Both the position numbers and the translations under genes were made by a program. The notes under the pieces were generated by a model. It did no database searches and was not told where the DNA came from. It saw only the letters and a list, made by a program, of their open reading frames with translations. A stretch of DNA of 64,000 nt from Lachnospiraceae bacterium NC2008. Lineage in GTDB: Bacteria; Bacillota; Clostridia; Lachnospirales; Lachnospiraceae. Shown here piece by piece: positions 25,738 through 34,230 of this stretch (the first letter of the stretch is position 1; the number at the start of each line of letters is the position of its first letter). The stretch is from positions 332,771 to 396,770 of the forward strand of contig JHWS01000001.1 of the NCBI GenBank assembly GCA_000687675.1, written 5' to 3'.

Positions 25738-26748
25738 TTATAAAAGATTAACTCCGCTAGCCTTGGCCTTTTCTGCCACATCTGCCGGCCAGATTGAAGA
25801 CTGAACCTCTCCTATATGAGCTCTCTGCATAAAGAACATACAGATACGGCTCTGTCCAATACCACCACCTATTGAGTATGGAAGTTTCTTCTCAAGAACT
25901 GCCTTCTGGAATGGAAGTTCTGCTCTTTCAGTGCATCCAGCCTTCTCAAGCTGCGAACGCATAGAATCCTCATCAACTCTTATACCCATAGATGATAATT
26001 CAAGTGATGAATCAAGAACTGGATAATATACGATAATATCACCGTTAAGTTCCCAGTCATCATAGTCTGGTGCTCTTCCATCATGTTTTTCGCCGTTAGA
26101 AAGCTTGTCACCAATCTTCATAAGGAATACCGCGCCCTTATCTCTTGCAATAAGAGTCTCTCTTTCCTTAGGTGTCTTATCTGGATACATATCAAGAAGT
26201 TCCTGAGATGTAATAAATGTTATTTCATTTGGTAAGAAAGGATCCATAAAATGATACTTTCCGCAGATATAATATTCTGTCTGCTTAATTGCCATATATA
26301 TTCTAAATACAGTTTCTTTTAATGTATCAATATTTCTGTCTTTCTTCTCGATGACCTTTTCCCAGTCCCACTGGTCAACATAGATAGAGTGAACATTATC
26401 TGTGTCCTCATCTCTTCTAATAGCTGTCATATCAGTATAGAGACCTTCACCTGGATTAAAGCCATAATCCTTAAGCGCTTTTCTTTTCCACTTAGCAAGC
26501 GAATGAACTATCTCTACTTCTTTATCTTCCTGTTCTTTAATTCCGAATGTAACTGGTCTTTCAACGCCATTAAGATTGTCATTAAGTCCAGATTCTGGTT
26601 TTACGAAAAGAGGTGCTGATACACGTGTAAGATTAAGCGCATCAGAAAGTGCTCTTTCAAAATAGTCTTTTACTTCTTTAATTGCAATCTCTGTCTCTCT
26701 GATTGTCTGAGGGCTCTTGTATCCCTCTGGGATAATAATAGTTCCCAT
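25738..26748 (-). CDS. asnA: Aspartate-ammonia ligase, AsnA type
   Basis: Makes asparagine from aspartate and ammonia with ATP to AMP. The 336-residue class II synthetase-fold enzyme shows TDMTAIRRDEDTDNVHSIYV, QWDWEKVI, the DKGAVFLMKIG segment and the C-terminal GGGIGQSRICMFFMQRAHIG. Length fits E. coli AsnA (330). The frame extends ten codons upstream, but ATG 26748 follows GAGGAGG with four bases and is the better start. A good promoter lies at 26814-26842. The alarmone synthetase gene follows. Confidence 0.96.
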   Translation of the reverse strand: MGTIIIPEGYKSPQTIRETEIAIKEVKDYFERALSDALNLTRVSAPLFVKPESGLNDNLNGVERPVTFGIKEQEDKEVEIVHSLAKWKRKALKDYGFNPGEGLYTDMTAIRRDEDTDNVHSIYVDQWDWEKVIEKKDRNIDTLKETVFRIYMAIKQTEYYICGKYHFMDPFLPNEITFITSQELLDMYPDKTPKERETLIARDKGAVFLMKIGDKLSNGEKHDGRAPDYDDWELNGDIIVYYPVLDSSLELSSMGIRVDEDSMRSQLEKAGCTERAELPFQKAVLEKKLPYSIGGGIGQSRICMFFMQRAHIGEVQSSIWPADVAEKAKASGVNLL

Positions 26749-26813
26749 TAATCCTCCTCGGCAGCTAAAAACCGCCATTTATATTAATAATATATTACTT
26801 TACCAGTGCATTA

Positions 26814-26842
26814 ATTTTATCATTACATTTTTCTCTTTGCAA
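26814..26842 (-). promoter_or_regulatory. Promoter of asnA
   Basis: Minus-strand TTGCAA (26837-26842), 17-base spacer, TAAAAT (26814-26819). Leader of about 60 bases with no T-box signature. Confidence 0.6.
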
Positions 26843-26888
26843 ATGCCAGAGAGTAAGCTTTCACTTTCTATACCATCCTGAAAACAGT

Positions 26889-27962
26889 TTACAAAGTGAA
26901 CAAATCCCACATCTCACTATCTGTCTTGTAATCTTTTATATCACTTTCAGAATAGTTAACAGTTATCCAGCCTGCATATGTTGAGGAATAATCATAATAA
27001 GAAAATGCCAGACTTATTCCTCCTCCAGTTAAGAAGAAGTCTGTATTGTATGTATCGTCAACCCAGTCGTTTGAATCAAGGGTCTTAGCTAAGAGGTCTG
27101 TATCCACATCAGATAAAGTTGGAAATACAGACGGCCCCTCAAGAGCAAGCTTATCATAATAGAGCTGTTCAAAACCACTATCATGAGTAAGTACATCAGT
27201 TATGTCATATACTTCACCGGTATTAACATTAATTGTTAACCCCCTAAAGTCATAATGTCCTTTCGAACTCGAACCCATATAATAATGCTGGTTATATATA
27301 ACACTTATCAGGTCTTCATTAGCATATGTCACCTGATATATTGAAGAGCCTGAATAATCTGCACTGTTGGCACTGGCACTATCATGAGTTTTCACCTCTT
27401 CACAGGCACGGTCATATATAATCATAGATGTAGATTTTATAGTCTCATTAACCTTATCCATATTCTTTCCGTCTTTTGAAGTTAGAACCGGATACTCTAC
27501 ATCAAAAGTAATACTGTAGTCATCAGTAGATTCGTCAAAACTTTCAGATTCATAACTAATCTCATATGGAAGTTCATCCGGATTATAGTAATCATATATA
27601 TCATCTATAAACAAGGTACCCTGTTCATCTTCGATAGAATATATATACCCCTTATTTGTATTAAAATACGGAGTTGGTGATGGACTAGGAGTTGGTGTAG
27701 GTGATGCAGATGGGTAAGGATCATAGTTAATACTTGGATTCCTAGGTCTTCCTTTGCCATCTCCAAATATACCTGCCATAAAACTTTCAGAGCCTGAATT
27801 TGAAGTTGTTATAGCTGACTTATTTGCATGTCTTTTATTATCCTTATGCCTATCATGTCTGCTGAATAAAACAAGGCATAAAGCACCTATACAAAGACAG
27901 ATAACAAGACCACAGCCTAAAAGTATTAATCCTATTCTGCTTTCATTCTGATTTTCTTCCAT
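26889..27962 (-). CDS. Membrane-anchored DUF3298/DUF4163-type protein
   Basis: The 357-residue protein has a single N-terminal membrane helix (about 10-34) and a basic stop-transfer patch. A flexible linker with a Pro/Ser/Thr run follows (about 83-97, SASPTPTPSPSPTP), then an extracellular region. That region resembles the DUF4163 plus DUF3298 pair found in RsiV-like and PdaC-like proteins (FDVEYPVLTSKDGKNMDKVN; NVNTGEVYDITDVLT; ISLAFSYYDYSSTYAGWITV). No sigma factor gene is adjacent and no deacetylase domain is attached. Probably a surface sensor or lysozyme-binding type protein; the function is not certain. Confidence 0.7.
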   Translation of the reverse strand: MEENQNESRIGLILLGCGLVICLCIGALCLVLFSRHDRHKDNKRHANKSAITTSNSGSESFMAGIFGDGKGRPRNPSINYDPYPSASPTPTPSPSPTPYFNTNKGYIYSIEDEQGTLFIDDIYDYYNPDELPYEISYESESFDESTDDYSITFDVEYPVLTSKDGKNMDKVNETIKSTSMIIYDRACEEVKTHDSASANSADYSGSSIYQVTYANEDLISVIYNQHYYMGSSSKGHYDFRGLTINVNTGEVYDITDVLTHDSGFEQLYYDKLALEGPSVFPTLSDVDTDLLAKTLDSNDWVDDTYNTDFFLTGGGISLAFSYYDYSSTYAGWITVNYSESDIKDYKTDSEMWDLFTL

Positions 27963-28043
27963 AAAATCCCCTTTTTAATTGAGTAAGAGTCTGTCTCCTA
28001 CTTGCCTCTTGATACAGCCCAGGTAAACCTACTGCATATACAT

Positions 28044-28073
28044 AAAGAGGGACATGGCACAGGCCTGTCCCCC
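28044..28073 (-). terminator. Probable terminator of asnS
   Basis: Minus-strand GGGACA ... TGTCCC stem followed by TCTTTATG. The T-run is weak. Confidence 0.5.
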
Positions 28074-28097
28074 ATAGATTACTATATCCTGCAAAGA

Positions 28098-29489
28098 TTA
28101 TAATTCGCAGTTATTAACTGTTCTTGGGAATGGTATTACATCTCTGATGTTGCCCATACCTGTAAGGTACATAACGCATCTTTCGAAACCAAGGCCAAAT
28201 CCAGCATGACGAGCTGAACCATACTTTCTAAGATCAAGATAGAAGTCATAATCTTCTTTCTTAAGTCCAAGTTCGTTCATTCTGCCCACTAATAAGTCGT
28301 AGTTATCCTCACGCTGTGAACCACCGATAATCTCACCAATACCTGGTACTAAGCAGTCCATAGCTGCAACTGTCTTACCATCTTCATTAAGCTTCATGTA
28401 GAATGCCTTAATTTCCTTTGGATAATCAGTTACGAATACAGGCTTCTTAAAGATTTCTTCTGTAAGATATCTCTCATGCTCTGTCTGAAGATCACATCCC
28501 CATGATACCTTGTAATCAAACTTATCATTGTGCTTCTCAAGAAGTTCAATTGCTTCTGTATATGTAACATGACCAAAGTCTGATGATGCAACATGCTTTA
28601 GTCTTTCGATAAGGCCCTTATCAACAAAGTTGTTGAAGAAGTTCATCTCCTCTGGAGCATGTTCAAGAACATAGTTGATGATGTACTTAATCATGCTTTC
28701 AGCAATAATCATATCGTCCTTAAGATCTGCAAATGCCATCTCTGGCTCAATCATCCAGAACTCAGCAGCATGTCTTGTTGTGTTAGAATTCTCTGCTCTG
28801 AATGTTGGTCCGAATGTATATATGTTCTTAAATGCCATAGCATAAGTCTCGCCGTTAAGCTGACCTGATACTGTAAGGTTAGTTGGCTTATTGAAGAAAT
28901 CCTGCTCGAAATCAACACTGCCATCCTCTTTCTTAGGAACATTGTTAAGATCAAGAGTTGTTACCTGGAACATCTCACCAGCACCTTCACAGTCTGAACC
29001 TGTGATAAGTGGTGTGTGAACATAAACGAAATCTCTCTCTTGGAAAAACTTATGAATAGCGTATGCGCAAAGGCTACGTACTCTAAATACAGCCTGGAAA
29101 ATATTAGTTCTGGCACGAAGATGTGTGATAGTTCTAAGGTATTCAAGGGTATGTCTCTTCTTCTGAAGTGGATAATCTGGTGTAGATTCACCTTCGATTA
29201 CAACTTCAGTTGCCTGAATTTCAAATGGCTGCTTTGCTTCTGGTGTAGGAATAAGCTTTCCTGTTACAACTAAAGCTGCACCAACATTGGTCTTGCTGAT
29301 AGTTTCAAAGTTTGGAAGTCCGTCTCCATAAACTACCTGAAGTGGTTCAAAAAATGTACCATCATTAACAACTATGAAACCAAAGTTCTTCTGTGCTCTG
29401 ATAGAACGAACCCATCCACCTATAACTATCTCTTTGTTAAGATATGTTTCTTTATCTCTAAATATCTGTCTAATTGAAACTAAATCCAT
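28098..29489 (-). CDS. asnS: Asparaginyl-tRNA synthetase
   Basis: Charges tRNA-Asn with asparagine. The 463-residue class IIb enzyme has an N-terminal OB anticodon-binding domain (about 15-105, [17 protein letters not shown]). The catalytic core carries [21 protein letters not shown] (motif 2; the Asn-specific pattern rather than Asp), [15 protein letters not shown] and [15 protein letters not shown] (motif 3). Length is normal. It starts 15 bases after the ddh stop, so the two are probably co-transcribed. With asnA nearby this makes an asparagine-rich neighbourhood. Confidence 0.97.
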   Translation of the reverse strand: MDLVSIRQIFRDKETYLNKEIVIGGWVRSIRAQKNFGFIVVNDGTFFEPLQVVYGDGLPNFETISKTNVGAALVVTGKLIPTPEAKQPFEIQATEVVIEGESTPDYPLQKKRHTLEYLRTITHLRARTNIFQAVFRVRSLCAYAIHKFFQERDFVYVHTPLITGSDCEGAGEMFQVTTLDLNNVPKKEDGSVDFEQDFFNKPTNLTVSGQLNGETYAMAFKNIYTFGPTFRAENSNTTRHAAEFWMIEPEMAFADLKDDMIIAESMIKYIINYVLEHAPEEMNFFNNFVDKGLIERLKHVASSDFGHVTYTEAIELLEKHNDKFDYKVSWGCDLQTEHERYLTEEIFKKPVFVTDYPKEIKAFYMKLNEDGKTVAAMDCLVPGIGEIIGGSQREDNYDLLVGRMNELGLKKEDYDFYLDLRKYGSARHAGFGLGFERCVMYLTGMGNIRDVIPFPRTVNNCEL

Positions 29490-29504
29490 GATTTTCTCCT
29501 TAAA

Positions 29505-30488
29505 TTAAAGCATATGAGCACGAATCTCATCATCAGAAAGTGGTGAGAGCATAGCAGGTGCAACATCGAATACTGTCTTACATCCGTTATCACCCTTCTG
29601 ATTCATCTTAACTACTGCTCTTGCATATGCAGCGATTACGCTACCTGTAAATTCTGGGTTTGAATCAAGCTTAATACTGTATTCAATAGTGTGCTTATTC
29701 TCATTGTTCCAACCTGTAGCACCACTACGGATAACGCTACCACCGTGTGGAAGTCCGCTATGATCACGCTCCATCTCTTCCTTAGTGATGAAGTTAACTG
29801 TTGTATCATAGTCTGAGAAGTAGTTAGGCATCTCCTTGATTTCTTTCTCAATCTTAGCCTTGTCTGCGCCTTCTGCAGCAACAACAAATACAAGTCTTGT
29901 GTGCTTCTCTCTTGTTGTAAGTTCTGGATTCTCACCATTTCTTACTCTTTCAACTGCGCTTTCTACAGGTACTGTATACTGACGAGCATCAACCACACCT
30001 TCAATACGACGGCAAGCATCTGAGTGGCCCTGGCTTACACCCTTGCCCCAGAATGTATAGTCCTTACCTTCTGGTAGGATGCAGTTAGCATAAAGCCTGT
30101 TAAGCGAGAACATACCTGGATCCCAACCACAAGAGATAAGAGCTGTCTTTCCACCATCTTTTGCAGCCTTATCAACATTAGCAAAATGCTCTGGGATTCT
30201 TGCATGTGTATCAAAACTATCGATAACATTGAAGTCCTTTGCAAGGGCTGGTGTCATCTCTGGTAAATCTGTAGCACTACCGCCACAAAGGATAAGAATA
30301 TCTACATCATTCTTGTAATTAGAAGCATCTTCTAATTTATATACTGGAACACCTTCAGTCTTAATCTTTACAGAAGCTGGATCTCTTCTTGTAAACATCA
30401 TCTTAAGTTCCATATCTGGGTTCTTGGCAACTGCTGCCTCAACGCCTCTTCCTAAATTACCGTATCCTACTATACCTACTTTAATCAT
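29505..30488 (-). CDS. ddh: meso-Diaminopimelate D-dehydrogenase
   Basis: NADPH enzyme converting L-tetrahydrodipicolinate and ammonia directly to meso-diaminopimelate, the short route to lysine and peptidoglycan cross-links. The 327-residue protein begins with a dinucleotide-binding motif (VGIVGYGNLGRGVEAAV). It has the characteristic SFDTHARIPEHF, SCGWDPGMFSLNRLY and GVSQGHSDACRRIEGV stretches. Length matches known Ddh (about 326). CCTAGGAGG lies just upstream. It precedes asnS by 15 bases. No other dap gene is present in the window. Confidence 0.95.
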   Translation of the reverse strand: MIKVGIVGYGNLGRGVEAAVAKNPDMELKMMFTRRDPASVKIKTEGVPVYKLEDASNYKNDVDILILCGGSATDLPEMTPALAKDFNVIDSFDTHARIPEHFANVDKAAKDGGKTALISCGWDPGMFSLNRLYANCILPEGKDYTFWGKGVSQGHSDACRRIEGVVDARQYTVPVESAVERVRNGENPELTTREKHTRLVFVVAAEGADKAKIEKEIKEMPNYFSDYDTTVNFITKEEMERDHSGLPHGGSVIRSGATGWNNENKHTIEYSIKLDSNPEFTGSVIAAYARAVVKMNQKGDNGCKTVFDVAPAMLSPLSDDEIRAHML

Positions 30489-30560
30489 TATGCGGTTCCT
30501 CCTAGGCTTTATATATTAAAATTCAATAATTTCTAAAACGCTATATATAATATCACAATA

Positions 30561-33017
30561 TTAAATCAGATGATAACAATTTTTTCCATTTTCTTTGGAT
30601 TTTAGCAGTGCTTCCAAAGATTTCTCATAAGCCTGATCAAGGGAATCCTGACCGCTTATTAGTTTGTATGCTCCTACTGATACTGTAAGTGAGCTGTCAT
30701 TGGCACCAAGATAGTCCATAATTGCTCCCCAAAGTTCTGATACAATAGCCTTGGAATTAGCATTGTCATGGCCTGGCTCAAGTTCATATAAAACCACAAA
30801 TCTGTCTTCACCAACTCTGCCTACTAAACTATCCTTACCAGATATCTTATTTATACACTGAGCAAGGTTCTTTAATATATCCTGAACATCTCCCTTGTCA
30901 TGATTTTTGTTGTAGTCATAAAAATCATCTATATCTACGTGACATATAAGATAATCTTTAAGAGAAGTCTGAACTATATTCTTTGCAGTCTTATCAAACG
31001 ACTTGAAGGTAAGTACTCCAGTAAGACCATCTCTTTCAAACTCATTAATCTGAAGCTTATAGTCTTCGTTCTTATTTACCTTTCCAGCAAGTTCTGAATC
31101 AGTAATATCCGTAATTGTTATCTTGCTGGTAATCTTGTCTGAATCTGGAGTGAACTTAAATCTTCCATAGCAGAATACTATTCTCTCTGATCCATCTTTA
31201 CATCTCATTCTGTGCTTAAGGTAAACTTCATTGAACTTGCTTAAAAGTTCTGCAACCTTCTCGTTATACAGTTTTTTATCTTCATCAAATATAAGGTCGT
31301 CCTGTTTAAGTTTTAAAACCTTAACATCATCTGGTGTGTAACCAGTAATCTGGGTAAATACATTATCAACACTTATTATGTTCTGTTCGCCATCTATTAC
31401 ATAGTTAGAATAAAGAACATTGTTAACATGTCTATCCTCTTCTACTTCTCCCATGGTACCCATAGGTCTAAAGCCAGAAGACAGGCGATTACCTTCCTCG
31501 TCTTCTTCATAGTCAGAAGGCGCTATCTCCTCAAGCATTTTTACAAATTCATCAACAATGTGTGGATCAAACTGAAGTCCAGCATATGCTTTAAGTTCTT
31601 GTCTCGCCTTGGTTATGCTATAAGCCTTACGATATGGTCTGTCATTAATCATGGCATCATAAGCATCAACTACAGCGATGATTCTTGAAAGAAGTGGGAT
31701 ACTTTCTCCCTTAAGTCCTTCAGGATAACCTGTTCCATCGTAGTTCTCGTGATGGTACTTAATACACTGGGCAACATCCTCAAACTCCTCTGATGCTATA
31801 GCTATATCGTGGCCTTTGTATACATGGGATTTCATAATATCCCACTCCTGTACTGTATACTTATCAGCCTTATGTAATATACTAGGTGGAACGCCAGTCT
31901 TACCTATGTCATGAATAAGACAAAGAAGTTCCAGGTCACTTTGTTGAATATCTGTAAGTTCAAGCCTCTTTCCAAGCATATGACAAAGAATCTTGGTTCT
32001 ATGAACATGAGCCATAAGGTCAGGAACTGCTGTAAGCTGCATCTTTATAAACGAATCTATAAGTGATGAATGCTTAGCTTTGTCATCTAGCATATTTTTC
32101 TTTTTAAGAACCTTGATAGCCATGTCGACTGCATTTGCCAGGTTTTGGCTCATCAGCCCAAGTTCTACAACTGATGACTGAATATGAATTGGTTCTGGAA
32201 GTTGTACATTGTCATATACAAAATGCTTGATTTCTTCCTTAATTGTTTCAAGCACTCTAACATCTGTGTCGCAGCAAATTGCAATAAGGCATGAACTATA
32301 GCTCTTTGCAAAGAAGGTTTTCTTAGGGCATTTTTTAACCATTGCAGATGCCACTAAGGCAAGGAGTTTGTCACCCTCCTGTTTGCCGTACTTATCATTG
32401 ATTATAGAAAGTCGGTTAAGGTCAAATGCTATAACACCTGCTGGGAAACTAATATCAGACATCTGCATATGATGCTTGAAGGTATCCCAGATTCTAAATC
32501 CTGTTACAGAATCTACGTCTTCCTGAGAATCAGAGAACATAAAATATTTGCACATTATCTTCTCGTTCATATCCCTAACAATACGATATGTAACATTCTT
32601 CTCAGCCTGCATACCGCCGGTGCTGTAGCTCCACTTAAAGTAGCAGTCACCATCAAAAGTGTCTGCCTTATAGTCGTCATTTATCTTGGAAATAAAGTCC
32701 TGAAGCATAATATTCTTCTCGTACTCATCTTTCCAACCACCATATAAATCTGCGATGAATTTTCTGGCTGAATTGTTAACAAAGAAAATCTTATCCCTTT
32801 TGTTAAATGCTATGATAGGACTATCTATATCCTGAAAGACGGCATCCTTGTATCCAAAGAACAGACCTCTCTTCATCTTTGTTTCGTAGATTCTTACAAG
32901 ACTAACGAAGAAGTAGGTCAAAAGTATCGATATAACTAATGCAAATAAAAAATAAAATAGCAAACCAAATTCCCCTATATATAACGCAAATAAGCCTCTG
33001 CAGGCACTTATAACCAT
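30561..33017 (-). CDS. PAS/GGDEF/HD-GYP multidomain signalling protein
   Basis: The 818-residue protein has a membrane helix at about 15-40 and a PAS-like region at about 58-165. A GGDEF-fold domain (about 168-305) has its active-site loop replaced by AKSYSSC, so it is inactive. An HD-GYP domain (about 315-495) has intact HD at 369-370 and HHENYDGTGYP at 422-432. A second PAS domain (about 525-650, ITGYTPDDV) and a second GGDEF domain (about 660-815) follow, whose signature reads GEDRF (736-740). Phosphodiesterase activity looks intact and synthase activity lost, so the GGDEF parts may sense nucleotides. No clear ribosome site precedes the start. Its promoter (33062-33090) is divergent from the GH5 gene. 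Confidence 0.9.
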   Translation of the reverse strand: MVISACRGLFALYIGEFGLLFYFLFALVISILLTYFFVSLVRIYETKMKRGLFFGYKDAVFQDIDSPIIAFNKRDKIFFVNNSARKFIADLYGGWKDEYEKNIMLQDFISKINDDYKADTFDGDCYFKWSYSTGGMQAEKNVTYRIVRDMNEKIMCKYFMFSDSQEDVDSVTGFRIWDTFKHHMQMSDISFPAGVIAFDLNRLSIINDKYGKQEGDKLLALVASAMVKKCPKKTFFAKSYSSCLIAICCDTDVRVLETIKEEIKHFVYDNVQLPEPIHIQSSVVELGLMSQNLANAVDMAIKVLKKKNMLDDKAKHSSLIDSFIKMQLTAVPDLMAHVHRTKILCHMLGKRLELTDIQQSDLELLCLIHDIGKTGVPPSILHKADKYTVQEWDIMKSHVYKGHDIAIASEEFEDVAQCIKYHHENYDGTGYPEGLKGESIPLLSRIIAVVDAYDAMINDRPYRKAYSITKARQELKAYAGLQFDPHIVDEFVKMLEEIAPSDYEEDEEGNRLSSGFRPMGTMGEVEEDRHVNNVLYSNYVIDGEQNIISVDNVFTQITGYTPDDVKVLKLKQDDLIFDEDKKLYNEKVAELLSKFNEVYLKHRMRCKDGSERIVFCYGRFKFTPDSDKITSKITITDITDSELAGKVNKNEDYKLQINEFERDGLTGVLTFKSFDKTAKNIVQTSLKDYLICHVDIDDFYDYNKNHDKGDVQDILKNLAQCINKISGKDSLVGRVGEDRFVVLYELEPGHDNANSKAIVSELWGAIMDYLGANDSSLTVSVGAYKLISGQDSLDQAYEKSLEALLKSKENGKNCYHLI

Positions 33018-33061
33018 ATCACATTTGAATATTGACGTAAAGAATCTGAAAGTCTTAAAGA

Positions 33062-33090
33062 TGTATATCTGACCGCCAATTATTTTTCAA
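33062..33090 (-). promoter_or_regulatory. Promoter of the PAS/GGDEF/HD-GYP gene
   Basis: Minus-strand TTGAAA (33085-33090), 17-base spacer, TATACA (33062-33067). The divergent GH5 promoter lies 8 bases away. Confidence 0.5.
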
Positions 33091-33097
33091 GAAGTCA

Positions 33098-33126
33098 TTG
33101 TAAAAATGCGCCTTAGGCATTAAAAT
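33098..33126 (+). promoter_or_regulatory. Promoter of the GH5 gene
   Basis: TTGTAA (33098-33103), 17-base spacer, TAAAAT (33121-33126), ending about 35 bases before the start codon. Confidence 0.55.
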
Positions 33127-33160
33127 TTTACCTAGAGTTATATGAGAAGGAGAAAACATA

Positions 33161-34144
33161 ATGGCTAACATAGTTCTTAGCAGAAACGGAAAAGATACGC
33201 CATTTGCTATACACGGAAAACTTCACGTTGAAGGTTCCCATTTAATAGACGAAAAAGGTCAGATTTGCGAGCTTAGAGGTCTCTCTACTCACAATCTTTC
33301 TACTTACCCAGAATATATTAATGAAGAAGCAATAACACAGTTTACTGATGAATATGGTATCAGTATTTTTAGATTAGCTCTTTATTCAGCAGAGGCTGAC
33401 GGTTGTAAGGGATACTCTGATGGAGATGATGTTCATAGAGAAAGTCTTGAAAAGCTTATCATAAAGGGTGTTGAGATATGCGCAAAGCTTGGTATCTATG
33501 TACTTGTTGACTGGCATATTCTTTTTGACTACAACCCTAACATGAACGCTGATATGTCTGAACATTTTTGGAATACAATATGCCCACAGCTTAGGGAATA
33601 TGACAACGTTATATATGAAATCTGTAATGAACCAAATATGGACATTAAGAGACAGTGCGATGAGACCTCGTGGGAAGATATCACAAAATATGCTAACAGA
33701 ATCATACCTGTGATTAGAAAACTTGACAGTGAAAAGGTTGTTATAGTCGGTACTCCAACCTGGTCTCAGAGAGTTGATCAGGCTGCTGATGCTCCTCTTA
33801 GCTTTGACAATATAATGTATACACTTCATTTTTATGCTGATACACATAGAGAAGATTTAAGAGAAAAGCTTAGATATGCTCTTTCAAAGAATCTTCCGAT
33901 ATTCGTAACAGAATTCGGTATCTGCAATGCAGCTGGAGACGGAGATGTTAATGATGAAGAAACTAATCTTTGGCTTAAACTTCTTCAGGAAAATAAAATA
34001 AGCTACGTACTTTGGAACCTGTCTAATAAGAACGAGACTTCAGCAATTCTTAAAGATAGCTGTACTAAGACAGCAGGATTTACTGAAGATGATCTTTCTC
34101 CTTGCGGACAAAGATTCAAAACTATGATGAGTAAGAGATATTAA
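33161..34144 (+). CDS. GH5 family beta-glucanase without signal peptide
   Basis: Glycoside hydrolase family 5, 327 residues, of the endoglucanase type. The N-terminal strand is HGKLHVEGSHLIDEKGQICELRG, with GLSTHNLSTYP where many cellulases have GMSSHGLQW. Acid/base Glu157 is in YEICNEPN, the nucleophile Glu251 in VTEFGICNA, and VDWHI carries the conserved His. There is no signal peptide, anchor, dockerin or binding module, so it seems intracellular and probably acts on imported oligosaccharides. AAGGAGAAAACATA precedes the ATG. It is one of the few plus-strand genes here, divergent from the sensor gene and ended by a bidirectional terminator. Confidence 0.92.
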   Translation: MANIVLSRNGKDTPFAIHGKLHVEGSHLIDEKGQICELRGLSTHNLSTYPEYINEEAITQFTDEYGISIFRLALYSAEADGCKGYSDGDDVHRESLEKLIIKGVEICAKLGIYVLVDWHILFDYNPNMNADMSEHFWNTICPQLREYDNVIYEICNEPNMDIKRQCDETSWEDITKYANRIIPVIRKLDSEKVVIVGTPTWSQRVDQAADAPLSFDNIMYTLHFYADTHREDLREKLRYALSKNLPIFVTEFGICNAAGDGDVNDEETNLWLKLLQENKISYVLWNLSNKNETSAILKDSCTKTAGFTEDDLSPCGQRFKTMMSKRY

Positions 34145-34146
34145 AG

Positions 34147-34190
34147 TAATCGAGCAGGGGTCACCCCTGATTGTTACATAATTTGCGTAA
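34147..34190 (-). repeat. Truncated copy (E5) of the terminator-linked repeat
   Basis: Between GH5 and the shared terminator the minus strand reads TTACGCAAAT, then a hairpin CAGGGGTGACCCCTG and CTCGATTACTTTAA. The last part matches the end of copy E4 (CCTGCTCGATTTAA). The central stem is missing. Confidence 0.4.
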
Positions 34191-34196
34191 TACATA

Positions 34197-34230
34197 AAAC
34201 AAGGCTGCTATTACTAGCAGCCTTTTATTT
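34197..34230. terminator. Bidirectional terminator between GH5 and mfd
   Basis: Stem AGGCTGCTA-TTAC-TAGCAGCCT with TTTTATTTTT on the plus side and TTGTTTT on the minus side. It serves the convergent genes. Confidence 0.8.

Noticed and set aside
28098..30560. T-box or peptide attenuator for asnS/ddh
   Set aside because: The gaps before both genes are short and show neither a specifier structure nor a leader ORF.
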